A stretch of DNA of 64,000 nucleotides from an uncultured Lachnospiraceae bacterium (GCA_910577955.1 CAJTNC010000007.1:29772-93771), one strand, 5' to 3'. Shown: positions 8,655 through 17,874, counted from the first letter of the stretch. Numbers and translations: made by a program. Notes: generated by a model from the letters alone, not told the origin.

Positions 8655-9758
8655 ATGAATTTTTCCGTACTGATCGTGGATGATGAAGCAATGCCGCGCA
8701 CTGTTTTACAAAAGCATATTCCATGGGGCGAACTCTCCGTCTCAAACGTTTACCTCGCCACCGACGGAGCGGAAGCCGTAGAGCAAGCGCGCAGGTTCCG
8801 CCCTGAAATCATTATCAGCGATATCAGGATGCCGCGTTTAAACGGTCTGGAAATGGCTGCCGCCGTGCGGGAATTTCTGCCCGCATGCCAGTTCATCTTT
8901 CTCAGCGGCTACTCCGATAAAGAATACTTAAAAAGCGCCATAAAACTGAGAGCGGTGAACTATGTGGAAAAACCATTGGATCTCGATGAGATAACCGCCG
9001 CTGTCAGAGAGGTCACGACGCAGTTAAAGCGTGAGATAAAACCGACGGAGGAGGAACTGTTTTTCCACGGAGAACACTGTCCCGAAAGGCCTCTGAACGA
9101 CGAAGTGTACCTCGCTGCCGACGACCTGCTTCCCCAACTCAAAAAATCGATCAGACACAATAAAAAGGAAAATACTTTCGCTGCTCTGAAAAAGCTGTAC
9201 GATGAGATCCGTCTCTGTGAAGGGACATCCCCGGAATATGTACGGCATCTATACTGCCGGATCCTTTTCCTGTTTTTGCATGCCGCAGAAAGCCGCAATA
9301 TCCGCGGGCTCACCGAAGGGGCCGATCACCTGTTGTACGCTGTTTCAAGTCAGGAAACTTTGGCGGGACTGAGAGATCTTTTGTTTCAGACCGCAAATGA
9401 TTACTTTTCCTCTGAGGATTCCTCCAGTCCGGATATTTTCACGCTGGTGGAAAACTATATTGAGAATCATTACCGGGACTGCTCTCTGACGGTCCAGCAT
9501 ATCGCCGAAAGTCTCGGCTTCACAAATACATACCTGTGCGCCGCCTACAAAAAAAGCTGCGGCCGGACCATCAATCAGCGCCTGACCGAGGTGCGGCTTT
9601 TCCACGCAAAGAAACTGCTCACAGGGACTAACTGTAAGCTCTACGAAGTGGCAAATGCCGTAGGTTATCAGGACGGCAAATATTTTGTCAAGCTGTTCAC
9701 CAGAGAGACCGGTCTTTCTCCCAGAGAATATCAGCGGAGGCACACTTATGATGAATAA
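8655..9758 (+). CDS. YesN-type response regulator with AraC DNA-binding domain
   Basis: Cytoplasmic DNA-binding half of a two-component system. The 367-residue protein has a receiver domain (1-120) with acidic pair in VDDE, phospho-acceptor Asp at about 56 in IISDIRMPRLNG, and Lys in VEKPLDLDE; a middle alpha-helical part; and a C-terminal AraC-type double helix-turn-helix (about 265-365) ending GLSPREYQRR. I start at ATG 8655 because AGAGGTGA lies six bases upstream; ATG 8652 and GTG 8646 are in frame but too close to it. It overlaps the kinase gene by 11 bases. It probably activates the divergent transporter operon and its own downstream glycosidases. Confidence 0.93.
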   Translation: MNFSVLIVDDEAMPRTVLQKHIPWGELSVSNVYLATDGAEAVEQARRFRPEIIISDIRMPRLNGLEMAAAVREFLPACQFIFLSGYSDKEYLKSAIKLRAVNYVEKPLDLDEITAAVREVTTQLKREIKPTEEELFFHGEHCPERPLNDEVYLAADDLLPQLKKSIRHNKKENTFAALKKLYDEIRLCEGTSPEYVRHLYCRILFLFLHAAESRNIRGLTEGADHLLYAVSSQETLAGLRDLLFQTANDYFSSEDSSSPDIFTLVENYIENHYRDCSLTVQHIAESLGFTNTYLCAAYKKSCGRTINQRLTEVRLFHAKKLLTGTNCKLYEVANAVGYQDGKYFVKLFTRETGLSPREYQRRHTYDE

Positions 9759-11565
9759 GCTTCTGCAATGGTTCAAGTGGTCAGCCGCCCGCGGAAAACT
9801 TGCCGGCCGGCTGATGTGCATCTATTTTCTGCTGATCGTTCTTCCTCTCGGGATGTTTTCTTTTTATGCTTATCGGCGGGTCAGGGAAATGATACAGAAT
9901 CAGACTCTTCTGGCCGCACAAAACTCTTTTGATGACACCTGCCTGTCTTTGGAACATCTTCTCGGCCGCTCAGACGGGGTCATTGACATCCTCGCCGCAG
10001 ATCCCCTGATTTATATGATGGCCTCGGGTGATCCGCTCGATTATACCTATATGCGCCGTCTGGAGGACTCCGACCAGCTTGCCACTACCTTTGAGCATCT
10101 CCGCACGCTCTCGGATGTAGATTTCATCCGGCTCTATGTAAGCAACGACTATTCCTATTCCAATACTACGACCAACATTGTCCAGATAAGCGAAGTAGAA
10201 GAAAATGACTGGTACCTGACAGCTTCCGGGGACGGCAGGCGCCTGTGGTGCGCTCCCTGCGATTTTAAAGAGTCGGAAGATCCCGCAAGGCCCCCCTGCT
10301 TTTCTTCCCTGCAGATGATCTATAATCCCCGCAGCATCAAGGAGCCCTTAGCTCTCCTGCGGGTGGATATTGAAGCCAGACAGGTGGAGGAACTCGTGAA
10401 CAGGACATCTGTCACGGAAAACGGATTGCTGCTTTTGCTGCGCGGAGATGATATCCTGCTTTCCTCGGACTCCTCCGCCGACATTCCCCATGTGGATGCC
10501 TTGGTCAGTCAAATGCAGGGCATTTCCGCCGACACTTGGGAAACGATCCGGACGGAAAACACGGATTACTATGTCCGCTGCAAAAAGATCGGTCCCTCGG
10601 ACTGGTATATCGCCGGCATTCTGCCCCCTCAGGACATATTCCGTTTAAGCCGTGAGATGAGCTTAGAGATGCTTGCCATCGTCATCTGCTTAGCGTTTAC
10701 GGCATACTTTCTCGCCTGCCTCATCAGCCGCTCTACCCTGAAGAGGATCGAGCAGCTTACCGCAACCATGCAGACTGTGGAAAAAGGCAACGTGACAGTG
10801 CGCCTTGCGCCCTCGGGCAGCGATGAGATCACGCAGGTGATGGAAGGGTTTAATCAGATGATGGATCGAGTGGACATACTGATGGAGGAGAGTCTGGAAC
10901 AGGGACGCCAGATCAAGAATCTGGAATTAAAAGCCCTTCAGGCGCAGATCAATCCGCACTTTTTATATAATTCTCTTGATCTGATCAACTGTACCGCCAT
11001 CGACCGCAATGTTCCGGAGATCAGCCGCATGGTCAGCGCTCTTGGAAAGTTTTACCGCCTTTCTCTCAGCAAGGGACGTGAGGTGATTTCTCTGTCCGAC
11101 GAACTGAGACACGCAAAACTGTATGTGGAGATACAGAACCTGCGTTTTGAGAACCACATTCTCGCCAAGTGGGATGCAGACCCTTCCGCCGACCGCTGTC
11201 AGATCATAAAGATCGTTCTGCAGCCCATCATTGAAAACGCCATTCTCCACGGTATTTTTGAAAAGCCCTCAAAATCCGGATGCCTGAACGTGAAAGTGAG
11301 GCGTCACGCCGACGGTATCCGCATCACCGTGGAAGATGACGGCATCGGCATGGATCAGACCACGCTGGTCCGCAATTTTTCCCGGATGACGAACACCGAA
11401 CACGCAACAGTCTCCAGCGGTTACGGAATACGCAACATTCAGGAACGGCTGACATTAGCCTACGGCCCTCCCTACGGTCTTTCCTGCGAAAGCATCCCGG
11501 GGGTGGGAACCACAGTCACAGTATTCATTCCGGCTATCATTCCGGAAAAAGATCAGGAGGAATAA
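9748..11565 (+). CDS. YesM-type sensor histidine kinase
   Basis: Membrane sensor that phosphorylates the YesN partner. The 605-residue product has a first membrane segment (about 22-45), an extracellular sensor domain of about 250 residues, a second membrane segment (about 300-322), a HAMP linker, a His-kinase domain with INPHFLYNSLD (His at about 404) and an ATPase domain with IIENAILHGI, EDDGIGMD and GYGIRNIQERL. Start at 9748 is set by CGGAGG seven bases upstream. It overlaps the regulator gene and is followed three bases later by a glycosidase gene, so sensor and enzymes are cotranscribed. Ligand probably the imported glycan; that is inference. Confidence 0.93.
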   Translation: MMNKLLQWFKWSAARGKLAGRLMCIYFLLIVLPLGMFSFYAYRRVREMIQNQTLLAAQNSFDDTCLSLEHLLGRSDGVIDILAADPLIYMMASGDPLDYTYMRRLEDSDQLATTFEHLRTLSDVDFIRLYVSNDYSYSNTTTNIVQISEVEENDWYLTASGDGRRLWCAPCDFKESEDPARPPCFSSLQMIYNPRSIKEPLALLRVDIEARQVEELVNRTSVTENGLLLLLRGDDILLSSDSSADIPHVDALVSQMQGISADTWETIRTENTDYYVRCKKIGPSDWYIAGILPPQDIFRLSREMSLEMLAIVICLAFTAYFLACLISRSTLKRIEQLTATMQTVEKGNVTVRLAPSGSDEITQVMEGFNQMMDRVDILMEESLEQGRQIKNLELKALQAQINPHFLYNSLDLINCTAIDRNVPEISRMVSALGKFYRLSLSKGREVISLSDELRHAKLYVEIQNLRFENHILAKWDADPSADRCQIIKIVLQPIIENAILHGIFEKPSKSGCLNVKVRRHADGIRITVEDDGIGMDQTTLVRNFSRMTNTEHATVSSGYGIRNIQERLTLAYGPPYGLSCESIPGVGTTVTVFIPAIIPEKDQEE

Positions 11566-11568
11566 CAA

Positions 11569-13170
11569 ATGATACGATTTTCTGTTTTTAACGATGCGGA
11601 CTGGCTTTATCCGGATTCCGCCCACAGCGCCCTCACAGACGTCAGTCTGCATCTCCCCAGAGGAGGCCATGACGGCGCCCAGATCCTTGTGGATGCCTCC
11701 CATGCTCCGGTATCCGTATCCTGTCGTCCGGACGTTTCCTGCCGCAGCGGGGATAATGCTTCCCCCACCCTGCAGTTATACAGACTGCTTCCCGTGGGTG
11801 TCAACGAAAACACGTCTCCCACGCTGATGACTACGACCGACTATGAGTCCTGTCGGGAGTTTGTCACCAGAAAGGCTCCTTTTGATGTCTATGACGCGCT
11901 GAAACCCTTTGACGGCGAAATTCCTGAGGGCGGACGCTTTGCCCTTTATCTGTGTGCCGAAGCGTCTCCCGATGCTGTGCCAGACATCTATTCCGGTTCG
12001 CTAACGATCACGGACGATGACGGACAAACGGATATTCCTATCCGTTACACCGTTCATACCCCCGTTGTCCCCTCCCTCTCCGCCTCCGGACTTGGCATGC
12101 TGAATTTCTTTGACTACGACGGTCTTGCCAGACAGCACGAAACAAGCAAGGGGAGCGATGAATACTGGGAAACCTTCCGCTGCTATGTCCGGGCCCAGAT
12201 CGCCCTGCGCTGCACCCACATCCTGCTCCCCGCCGGAGAACCCGTATATCAGGACGATGTGCTGAGCGGATTCGATTTCTCCGCGGCCATACGGGCCGGG
12301 CGCATCGCCCTTGAGGAGGGCGCTGTCCGGCTGTGCGGCGGCCATGTGGCCCACTGGCACGAATGGGACGATGGGGAATACTATCCAAACTGGGATCAGG
12401 CCACCGGGATCACCACCCCTCAGGGCTATCTGCAGATGCGCCTCTATTTCTCAACATGGGCGCAGGTTGTGCGTGAAAACGGCTGGGAGGGCTGCATGAC
12501 TCAGGCTCTGGCCGACGAACCTCAGACCCACAACGATAAAACCTACCGCATACTCGCCGCCATGTTTCGGAAATTTCTGCCTTCCGTTCCCATCATCGAC
12601 GCGGTGGAAACGGTCAATCTCGGCGGCGGCATCGATATCTGGGTGCCCAAGCAGGACACCTATGAAAAATGGAGAGAAGACTATGCGTTGCTGCAGGCCG
12701 CCGGAGAGGAAATGTGGTTTTACACCTGCGCCTTCCCGGCCGGCCCTGCCATGAACCGCAGTATGGACCTGCCCCTCACCGTGAGCCGCCTTGTGCTTTG
12801 GATGGGCGCCCTCTACCGCTTATCCGGATTCCTGCACTGGGGATTTAATTATTATATCGGAGAAGATATTTGGCACAGCGCCTGCTGTCCCCACAAAGGT
12901 GCGCTCCTGCCGGCAGGCGACGCTCATATCGTATATCCCGGAGCGGACGGCGCTCCTTTACGCAGTATGCGCTTTGAAGCCCAGCGGGGCGGGGCGGAAG
13001 ATTACGAACTGCTCCGGCAGGCCACAGCGGTCTCCCCCGATAAAACCGATGCTCTCATCCGGACGGTCTGCACCACGTTCCGTGACTATGTGAGAAGCGG
13101 AGAAGAAGTTGCCGCCGCCAGACAAAAACTGATCGAACTTTTAGAGAAGGAGGAACTTTGCAATGGCTGA
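11569..13170 (+). CDS. GH123-like/DUF4091 family glycoside hydrolase
   Basis: Probable cytoplasmic glycosidase. The 533-residue product has an N-terminal beta-rich domain (about 1-170) and a TIM-barrel-like DUF4091 region (about 175-490) with an Asp-Glu pair in ALADEPQ (about 316-317), where GH123 enzymes hold the catalytic DE pair, and the C-terminal HWGFNYY and RFEAQRGGAEDYELL motifs of DUF4091. GH123 members are beta-N-acetylgalactosaminidases; that activity here is inference. No signal peptide. AGGAGGAA precedes the ATG and the gene overlaps the fucosidase gene by 8 bases, so they are translated together. Confidence 0.8.
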   Translation: MIRFSVFNDADWLYPDSAHSALTDVSLHLPRGGHDGAQILVDASHAPVSVSCRPDVSCRSGDNASPTLQLYRLLPVGVNENTSPTLMTTTDYESCREFVTRKAPFDVYDALKPFDGEIPEGGRFALYLCAEASPDAVPDIYSGSLTITDDDGQTDIPIRYTVHTPVVPSLSASGLGMLNFFDYDGLARQHETSKGSDEYWETFRCYVRAQIALRCTHILLPAGEPVYQDDVLSGFDFSAAIRAGRIALEEGAVRLCGGHVAHWHEWDDGEYYPNWDQATGITTPQGYLQMRLYFSTWAQVVRENGWEGCMTQALADEPQTHNDKTYRILAAMFRKFLPSVPIIDAVETVNLGGGIDIWVPKQDTYEKWREDYALLQAAGEEMWFYTCAFPAGPAMNRSMDLPLTVSRLVLWMGALYRLSGFLHWGFNYYIGEDIWHSACCPHKGALLPAGDAHIVYPGADGAPLRSMRFEAQRGGAEDYELLRQATAVSPDKTDALIRTVCTTFRDYVRSGEEVAAARQKLIELLEKEELCNG

Positions 13171-14458
13171 CACAAGATGGTTTCAGGAAGCTCGTTTCGG
13201 CATGTTTATCCACTGGGGGCTTTATGCCGTTCCCGCAAAAGGGGAATGGTACGCCAGCATCGACAAAGTCCCCGCGGCCCAATATGAAAAATATTTTCAC
13301 GCTTTTGATCCGGTGGATTACAATCCCCGTCTGTGGGCACATATGGCAAAGGAGGCCGGCATGAAATACGCCGTGCTGACCGCCAAACACCACGAGGGGT
13401 TCTGTCTGTTTGATTCCGCATACACCGATTACAAATCCACCAACACCCCCGCAGGACGGGATCTCGTCCGCGAGTATGCAGATGCCTTCCGCGCCGAGGG
13501 CATCCGCGTCGGCCTGTACTATTCCCTTGTAGACTGGCATCACCCGGACTATCCGGCCTACGAAGATCCCTTTCACCCTGAGAGAGGGGCCTTATCCCGC
13601 AGGGATGAACACTGCTCTTTTGACCGTTATCTGGATTATATGCACGCGCAGGTAAAAGAACTGTGCACAAACTACGGAAAGATCGATCTGTTCTGGTTTG
13701 ACTTTTCCTACGACGATTACTGCGGGGAAGGCTGGCGCGCGGAGGAACTGACAAAAATGGTCCGCACCCTGCAGCCGGACATCCTGATCAACAGCCGTCT
13801 GGAGGCAAGCGGCGGCTCCCTCGGCAGTCTGCTCTCCGACGCACCCACTGACTGGGCCGGCGATTTTGCAACACCCGAACAGGTCATTCCGCCCGCGCCG
13901 TTATTTACTCCCGCCGGAACGCCGGTCTGCTGGGAGGCCTGCCAGACCATGAATAACAGCTTCGGCTACACGAGATGCGATCTCTTCTTTAAGAGTTCCC
14001 GCACATGCATTCATCAGCTTGTGGAGTGCGTCTCCAAGGGCGGTAATTATCTGTTGAACGTCGGGCCGGACGCAAAAGGCTCTTTTCCTCCCGAGTCCGT
14101 TTGTATTTTGACCGAAATCGCAGGATGGATGCGTCGAAACGCAGACAGTATCTACGGCTGCGGCCTAAGCCCTCTTTCGGTCTCCGCCTTCGGATGCCGT
14201 GTGACAGCCAAGGGCCGGACTCTCTATCTTCACGTGATGGAACAGCCCGTAGGGCCGCTTGCCCTGTCGGGGATCTCCCCGGACCAGATCAAAGCCGCAC
14301 GCCTGCTTTCCACCGGCGCGGAAATAGAAGTATTAAAAAGCGGCTGGGCCGTACAGAACTATCCGGATACCACTTTCCTGAGTCTGGCCGCGCAGGCAAA
14401 TGAGACCATGCCGCTGCCGGATGAAAAGGATACCGTTATCATGCTGGAACTTTTTTAA
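13163..14458 (+). CDS. Alpha-L-fucosidase, GH29
   Basis: Retaining glycosidase that releases alpha-linked fucose. The 431-residue product opens with the family signature RWFQEARFGMFIHWG, has AKHHEGFCLFDS (about 74-85) and the nucleophile Asp in IDLFWFDFSYDD (about residue 180), and a small C-terminal beta domain. No signal peptide, so it likely acts on imported oligosaccharides. AAGGAGGAAC lies just before ATG 13163. With the GH110-like and GH123-like enzymes it forms a set for fucosylated host glycans. GH29 usually acts on alpha-1,3/1,4 links, some members on alpha-1,2; the linkage cannot be told here. Confidence 0.95.
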   Translation: MADTRWFQEARFGMFIHWGLYAVPAKGEWYASIDKVPAAQYEKYFHAFDPVDYNPRLWAHMAKEAGMKYAVLTAKHHEGFCLFDSAYTDYKSTNTPAGRDLVREYADAFRAEGIRVGLYYSLVDWHHPDYPAYEDPFHPERGALSRRDEHCSFDRYLDYMHAQVKELCTNYGKIDLFWFDFSYDDYCGEGWRAEELTKMVRTLQPDILINSRLEASGGSLGSLLSDAPTDWAGDFATPEQVIPPAPLFTPAGTPVCWEACQTMNNSFGYTRCDLFFKSSRTCIHQLVECVSKGGNYLLNVGPDAKGSFPPESVCILTEIAGWMRRNADSIYGCGLSPLSVSAFGCRVTAKGRTLYLHVMEQPVGPLALSGISPDQIKAARLLSTGAEIEVLKSGWAVQNYPDTTFLSLAAQANETMPLPDEKDTVIMLELF

Positions 14459-14560
14459 GGGGCGCTGCTCTCCTGCCCTTTCGTCAGCAGCTTTAAAGAA
14501 AATTTAAGAATTCCGTAAAAGACTTTTCATGATTATCCTTGTTAGAATTAAGGAAAAAAC

Positions 14561-14768
14561 AGGAGATTGCAAAACTCATTGATTTTGCTGTTTTGTTGTA
14601 TAAAATATACGGTCCAACGCAGGCACGCTTTCGCTGCGGCTCGACCGCAGCGGACACATAAGGCACCAAAATACGGTGCCTAAGTGCCGGCGGTCTCACA
14701 GCGCCTGCTTATGGATACGTAAATTTTATACAAACGATACTGTAAAAAACAGAGTTTCGCAAACGCCT
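14561..14768. repeat. Palindromic element, copy A (208 bp)
   Basis: The 342-base gap between the fucosidase and TraX genes is filled by an element with imperfect terminal inverted repeats (AGGAGATTGCAAAACTC at 14561-14577; reverse complement AGGCGTTTGCGAAACTC from 14768). Inside are an outer stem built on TATAAAATATACG and CGTAAATTTTATA, and a conserved core at 14645-14708 holding the hairpin GGCACC/GGTGCC and a stem GCGGTC/GACCGC. The reverse complement matches copy B at 32514-32723 with only about three differences over the central 90 bases. No ORF. See copies B and C. Confidence 0.85.
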
Positions 14769-14800
14769 AATGAAGGAAAATAGGTAAAGAGGAGGCTTTT

Positions 14801-15571
14801 ATGAGTATATTCGCATTGAAATGTATCGCACTGTATCTGATGGTTTTAGACCATATCGGACTCTACTTTTACGGTATCCTGCCCGACAGTCTGACTGTTA
14901 TACTGCGCATTCTCGGGCGTGCCAGTTATCCGCTGTTTTTGTTCTGCATGGCACAGGGATACCGGCACACAAGCAGCAGAAAAAAATATCTTTTGAGACT
15001 TTATCTCGGCAGTCTGTTCATGACCGGATTTGCGCTCTTTGTGGACAGCCGTTTCCCCACGGACGGTTTCGGATACGGCTTTCACAATATCTTTCTATCC
15101 ATGTTTCTCGTCGGTGTTTTGATCAGCACCATCGAAGCCTTTTCGAAAAGCAAGAAAAAGGGACTTATTATGGCCGGATGCATTTTTGCACTCCAGCTTT
15201 TTTACAGCATAGCCCCCGGACTTTTTCCTATTCTCAGAAATTATAAGGGAGACACCCTCACAGGCATCATTCCCAATCTGGCGCTAAATGAGTACGGGTT
15301 TCTGTTTATCATTCTCGGGATCACCATGTATTTTCTGGAAGACCGGAAGGAGACCCTCGCCATTGTCTATCTGCTGTTTTGCATCGCCCAGTTCAGCGAC
15401 GAACGGTTAAACGGAGACGGGTTTCCTCTCCAATGGTTTATGGTCCTTGCACTGCCCTTTATCCTGCGTTACAATGGCAAACGGGGAAAAAGTTATAAAT
15501 ATTTCTTCTATTTCTTTTATCCGGCTCACACGTTTTTGCTGTTTTATCTGGCGAACTTTGTATGGAAATGA
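14801..15571 (+). CDS. TraX family membrane protein
   Basis: Multi-pass inner-membrane protein of 256 residues. The N-terminus ALKCIALYLMVLDHIGLYF, with LDHIG, followed by ILRILGRASYPLFLFCMAQGY, is the TraX/acyltransferase-3-like signature; about seven hydrophobic segments follow. In plasmid F, TraX acetylates pilin; chromosomal clostridial members have no settled role. AGAGGAGG precedes the ATG. It stands alone after element A. Confidence 0.88.
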   Translation: MSIFALKCIALYLMVLDHIGLYFYGILPDSLTVILRILGRASYPLFLFCMAQGYRHTSSRKKYLLRLYLGSLFMTGFALFVDSRFPTDGFGYGFHNIFLSMFLVGVLISTIEAFSKSKKKGLIMAGCIFALQLFYSIAPGLFPILRNYKGDTLTGIIPNLALNEYGFLFIILGITMYFLEDRKETLAIVYLLFCIAQFSDERLNGDGFPLQWFMVLALPFILRYNGKRGKSYKYFFYFFYPAHTFLLFYLANFVWK

Positions 15572-15640
15572 AATTTCTTTATATTTTTTCTGTCACACGG
15601 ACAAGTGAGGATTGTCTAATTAAACAGGAGGTGAAAATTT

Positions 15641-16492
15641 ATGAATAAAAAAACGAATGAAGAATTGCAGGATTTGGTCAATCAAGCTACCGCAGGGGAT
15701 AAAAAAGCCCTTGAGACCCTTGTCATGGGAGTGCAGGACATCGTATTCAATTTATCCCTGCGGATGCTGGGCACATTTTCAGATGCGGAGGATGCCACAC
15801 AGGACATTTTGCTGAAAATGATCACACATTTGTCATCTTTCAGAGGAGAAAGCTCATTTACAACATGGGTATTCAGCATTGCCGCCAATCATTTGAAAAA
15901 TTACAAAAAGCATATGTTCGCCCACTACCCGCTCAGTTTTGAGTATTATGGAGATGACATAGAAAACGGGAAAATACATGATGTGCCGGATTTAACACAG
16001 AATGTGGAAAAGGATATTTTGGCTGCCGAACTGAAAATGTCCTGTACCAACGTGATGCTGCAGTGTCTCGATACGGAAAGCAGATGCATTTTTATACTGG
16101 GCACAATGTTTAAGGTTGACAGCCGCATTGCCGGAGATATTTTGGAAATGACTCCGGAAGCCTATCGCCAGAGACTTTCCCGCATACGCAAAAAAATGGC
16201 TGAATTTCTCGGAGCGTACTGCGGCGAATACGGAAACGGCAAATGCAGATGCAAAGACAGAGTGAATTATGCAATACAAAGCCACCGGATAAATCCGCAG
16301 CAGCTGGATTACACGTCCGCCACAGAAATTCCCGTTCAAACTATTCTTGATGTTAAAAATGCTATGGAAGATATTGACGACTTATCACAGGACTTCTCAT
16401 TTTGTAAGTCTTATCAGTCTCCCGAACGCATGAAGCATCTGATACAGGAATTGTTGGATTCCGCGCAGTTTTCCGTTATTCGAAATTCGTAA
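15641..16492 (+). CDS. ECF-type RNA polymerase sigma factor with Cys-containing C-terminal extension
   Basis: Directs RNA polymerase to a small regulon. The 283-residue product has sigma region 2 (about 20-90; DAEDATQDILLKM, SFTTWVFSIAANHLKNYKK) and region 4 (about 130-186; EAYRQRLSRIRKKM). Group-IV sigma factors usually stop near 170-190 residues; here about 95 residues follow, starting with C194..KCRC (Cys 202, 204), which could bind metal or sense redox state. CAGGAGGTG precedes the start. No anti-sigma gene is adjacent; the next gene, 15 bases on, is DUF2461. Confidence 0.88.
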   Translation: MNKKTNEELQDLVNQATAGDKKALETLVMGVQDIVFNLSLRMLGTFSDAEDATQDILLKMITHLSSFRGESSFTTWVFSIAANHLKNYKKHMFAHYPLSFEYYGDDIENGKIHDVPDLTQNVEKDILAAELKMSCTNVMLQCLDTESRCIFILGTMFKVDSRIAGDILEMTPEAYRQRLSRIRKKMAEFLGAYCGEYGNGKCRCKDRVNYAIQSHRINPQQLDYTSATEIPVQTILDVKNAMEDIDDLSQDFSFCKSYQSPERMKHLIQELLDSAQFSVIRNS

Positions 16493-16507
16493 AGGAGAAA
16501 ACAGACT

Positions 16508-17191
16508 ATGAATACACAGAAAATCTTAGATTATTTATCGGCGCTGAGCATAAATAACAACCGCGATTGGTATCATGCAAACAAAGAAGATTATAAAAAT
16601 GCAAATGCCGAATTTGAAAGACTAATAGAAATGTTAATGTTGGAAATCGGAAAGTTTGACAGCAGCATTTTGCATAACAATCCAAAGGACCTCACATTTA
16701 AGATCGTAAGGGATACACGCTTCAGCCATGATAAATCCCCCTATAACCCTGCGTTCCGCGCCCATATTTCCTCTAAGGGCAAGCTGCCCGTGCCTGTCGG
16801 ATATTATCTTATGATCAAGCCCGGTGATCAGTCCTTTTTGGGCGGCGGCTTATTTGCAGATATGTTTAAAGATGCAACGACCATGATACGGAATCATATT
16901 GCCCTAAACAGCGAAGAATGGGAACGGATCATCCATGAGCCGGAGTTTCAAAAATATTTCACCGTACAGGGAAGCGCATTAAAGAATGTTCCCGCGGGAT
17001 ACGAGAAGGAACATCCGCAGGCACAATATTTAAAATTTAAGAGTTGGTATCTGGAATATCAAATAAAGGATGAAGAATTAAGCGATGGGGAAGCATTTCT
17101 CGCAAAAGCGGCAGAAATCTTCCGGATCATGAAACCCTTTAACGACTATCTGAACAGGGCGCTCGCAAACTTTGAAATGCCGGCGAGGTGA
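16508..17191 (+). CDS. DUF2461 family protein (TIGR02453)
   Basis: Soluble protein of 227 residues of unknown function. Recognisable family features are NNRDWYHANKEDY near the N-terminus, the central FKIVRDTRFSHDKSPYNPAFRAHIS, and GGGLF. AAGGAG precedes the ATG. It is 15 bases downstream of the ECF sigma gene and probably cotranscribed. Ends 7 bases before the convergent thiN gene. Confidence 0.88.
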   Translation: MNTQKILDYLSALSINNNRDWYHANKEDYKNANAEFERLIEMLMLEIGKFDSSILHNNPKDLTFKIVRDTRFSHDKSPYNPAFRAHISSKGKLPVPVGYYLMIKPGDQSFLGGGLFADMFKDATTMIRNHIALNSEEWERIIHEPEFQKYFTVQGSALKNVPAGYEKEHPQAQYLKFKSWYLEYQIKDEELSDGEAFLAKAAEIFRIMKPFNDYLNRALANFEMPAR

Positions 17192-17198
17192 CAAAATT

Positions 17199-17843
17199 TC
17201 AGCACGATAAGATACGGCCAAGCGCCGATTTCGGGAAATTGACAAGCAGGGTCCCGCACTCCACAGTGATCCTGCTCTTTTTTCCGATAAACTCGTTGCT
17301 CACACCAAGGGGAAAACTGTTTGTCAGCACGGCGTCATGCAGTTCGTATTTCAGATTTTCCAGATACACCCCTGTGGATCTCTCCGACCACGAAAACACC
17401 GACACATACCCGTCTTCTATCTTGTCAAAGGCAAGTCCTGTGTTCTCAAACACCGTAAATACACTGTCTTTATCAAACAAAAACCCCCGCATCCCGCGGG
17501 CCGACAAATAGGCGAGCAGCTGCAGATTTGCGATCGTATGATCAATGCGGCCGCCTGTGCCGCAGTAGATATGAAAGGTGGTATATCCCGCCCTGATCCC
17601 CTCCTTGAGCGCCACGGCCGTGTCCGTATCGTCCTTCTCCGGCGGCATCCGCAGCACATTTTCTCCCTGCGGAATATACTGCAGCGTGTCAAAATCTCCC
17701 GCGATCAGATCAGGTTTTATCCCCTTTTCCTCAATCCGCCGAAGCCCCGCGTCCGCCGCGATCACCAAGTCTCCCCTTTCCGGTTCAAAATCCAATCCGT
17801 AATTTTCACCGGCCCCTACAATATAACAAATATTTTTATTCAT
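17199..17843 (-). CDS. thiN: Thiamine pyrophosphokinase
   Basis: Transfers pyrophosphate from ATP to thiamine to make thiamine diphosphate. The 214-residue protein has the family motifs VIAADAGLRRIEEKGIKPD, AGDFDT (catalytic acidic residues) and, further on, GGRIDHTIANL. Length fits the family (about 210). I start at 17843 where GGAGGAAAG lies just upstream; longer in-frame starts lack a good site. It follows the radical SAM gene by 31 bases and is convergent with DUF2461. Confidence 0.95.
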   Translation of the reverse strand: MNKNICYIVGAGENYGLDFEPERGDLVIAADAGLRRIEEKGIKPDLIAGDFDTLQYIPQGENVLRMPPEKDDTDTAVALKEGIRAGYTTFHIYCGTGGRIDHTIANLQLLAYLSARGMRGFLFDKDSVFTVFENTGLAFDKIEDGYVSVFSWSERSTGVYLENLKYELHDAVLTNSFPLGVSNEFIGKKSRITVECGTLLVNFPKSALGRILSC

Positions 17844-17874
17844 ACTTTCCTCCTCCATCATGCGCTTTCCGCCG

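Noticed and set aside
13206..13754. Open frame of 182 codons on the minus strand opposite the fucosidase gene
   Set aside because: Arg/Pro-rich shadow of the GH29 gene.
14561..14768. Insertion sequence
   Set aside because: Inverted-repeat ends are present but there is no transposase frame; at most a non-autonomous element.
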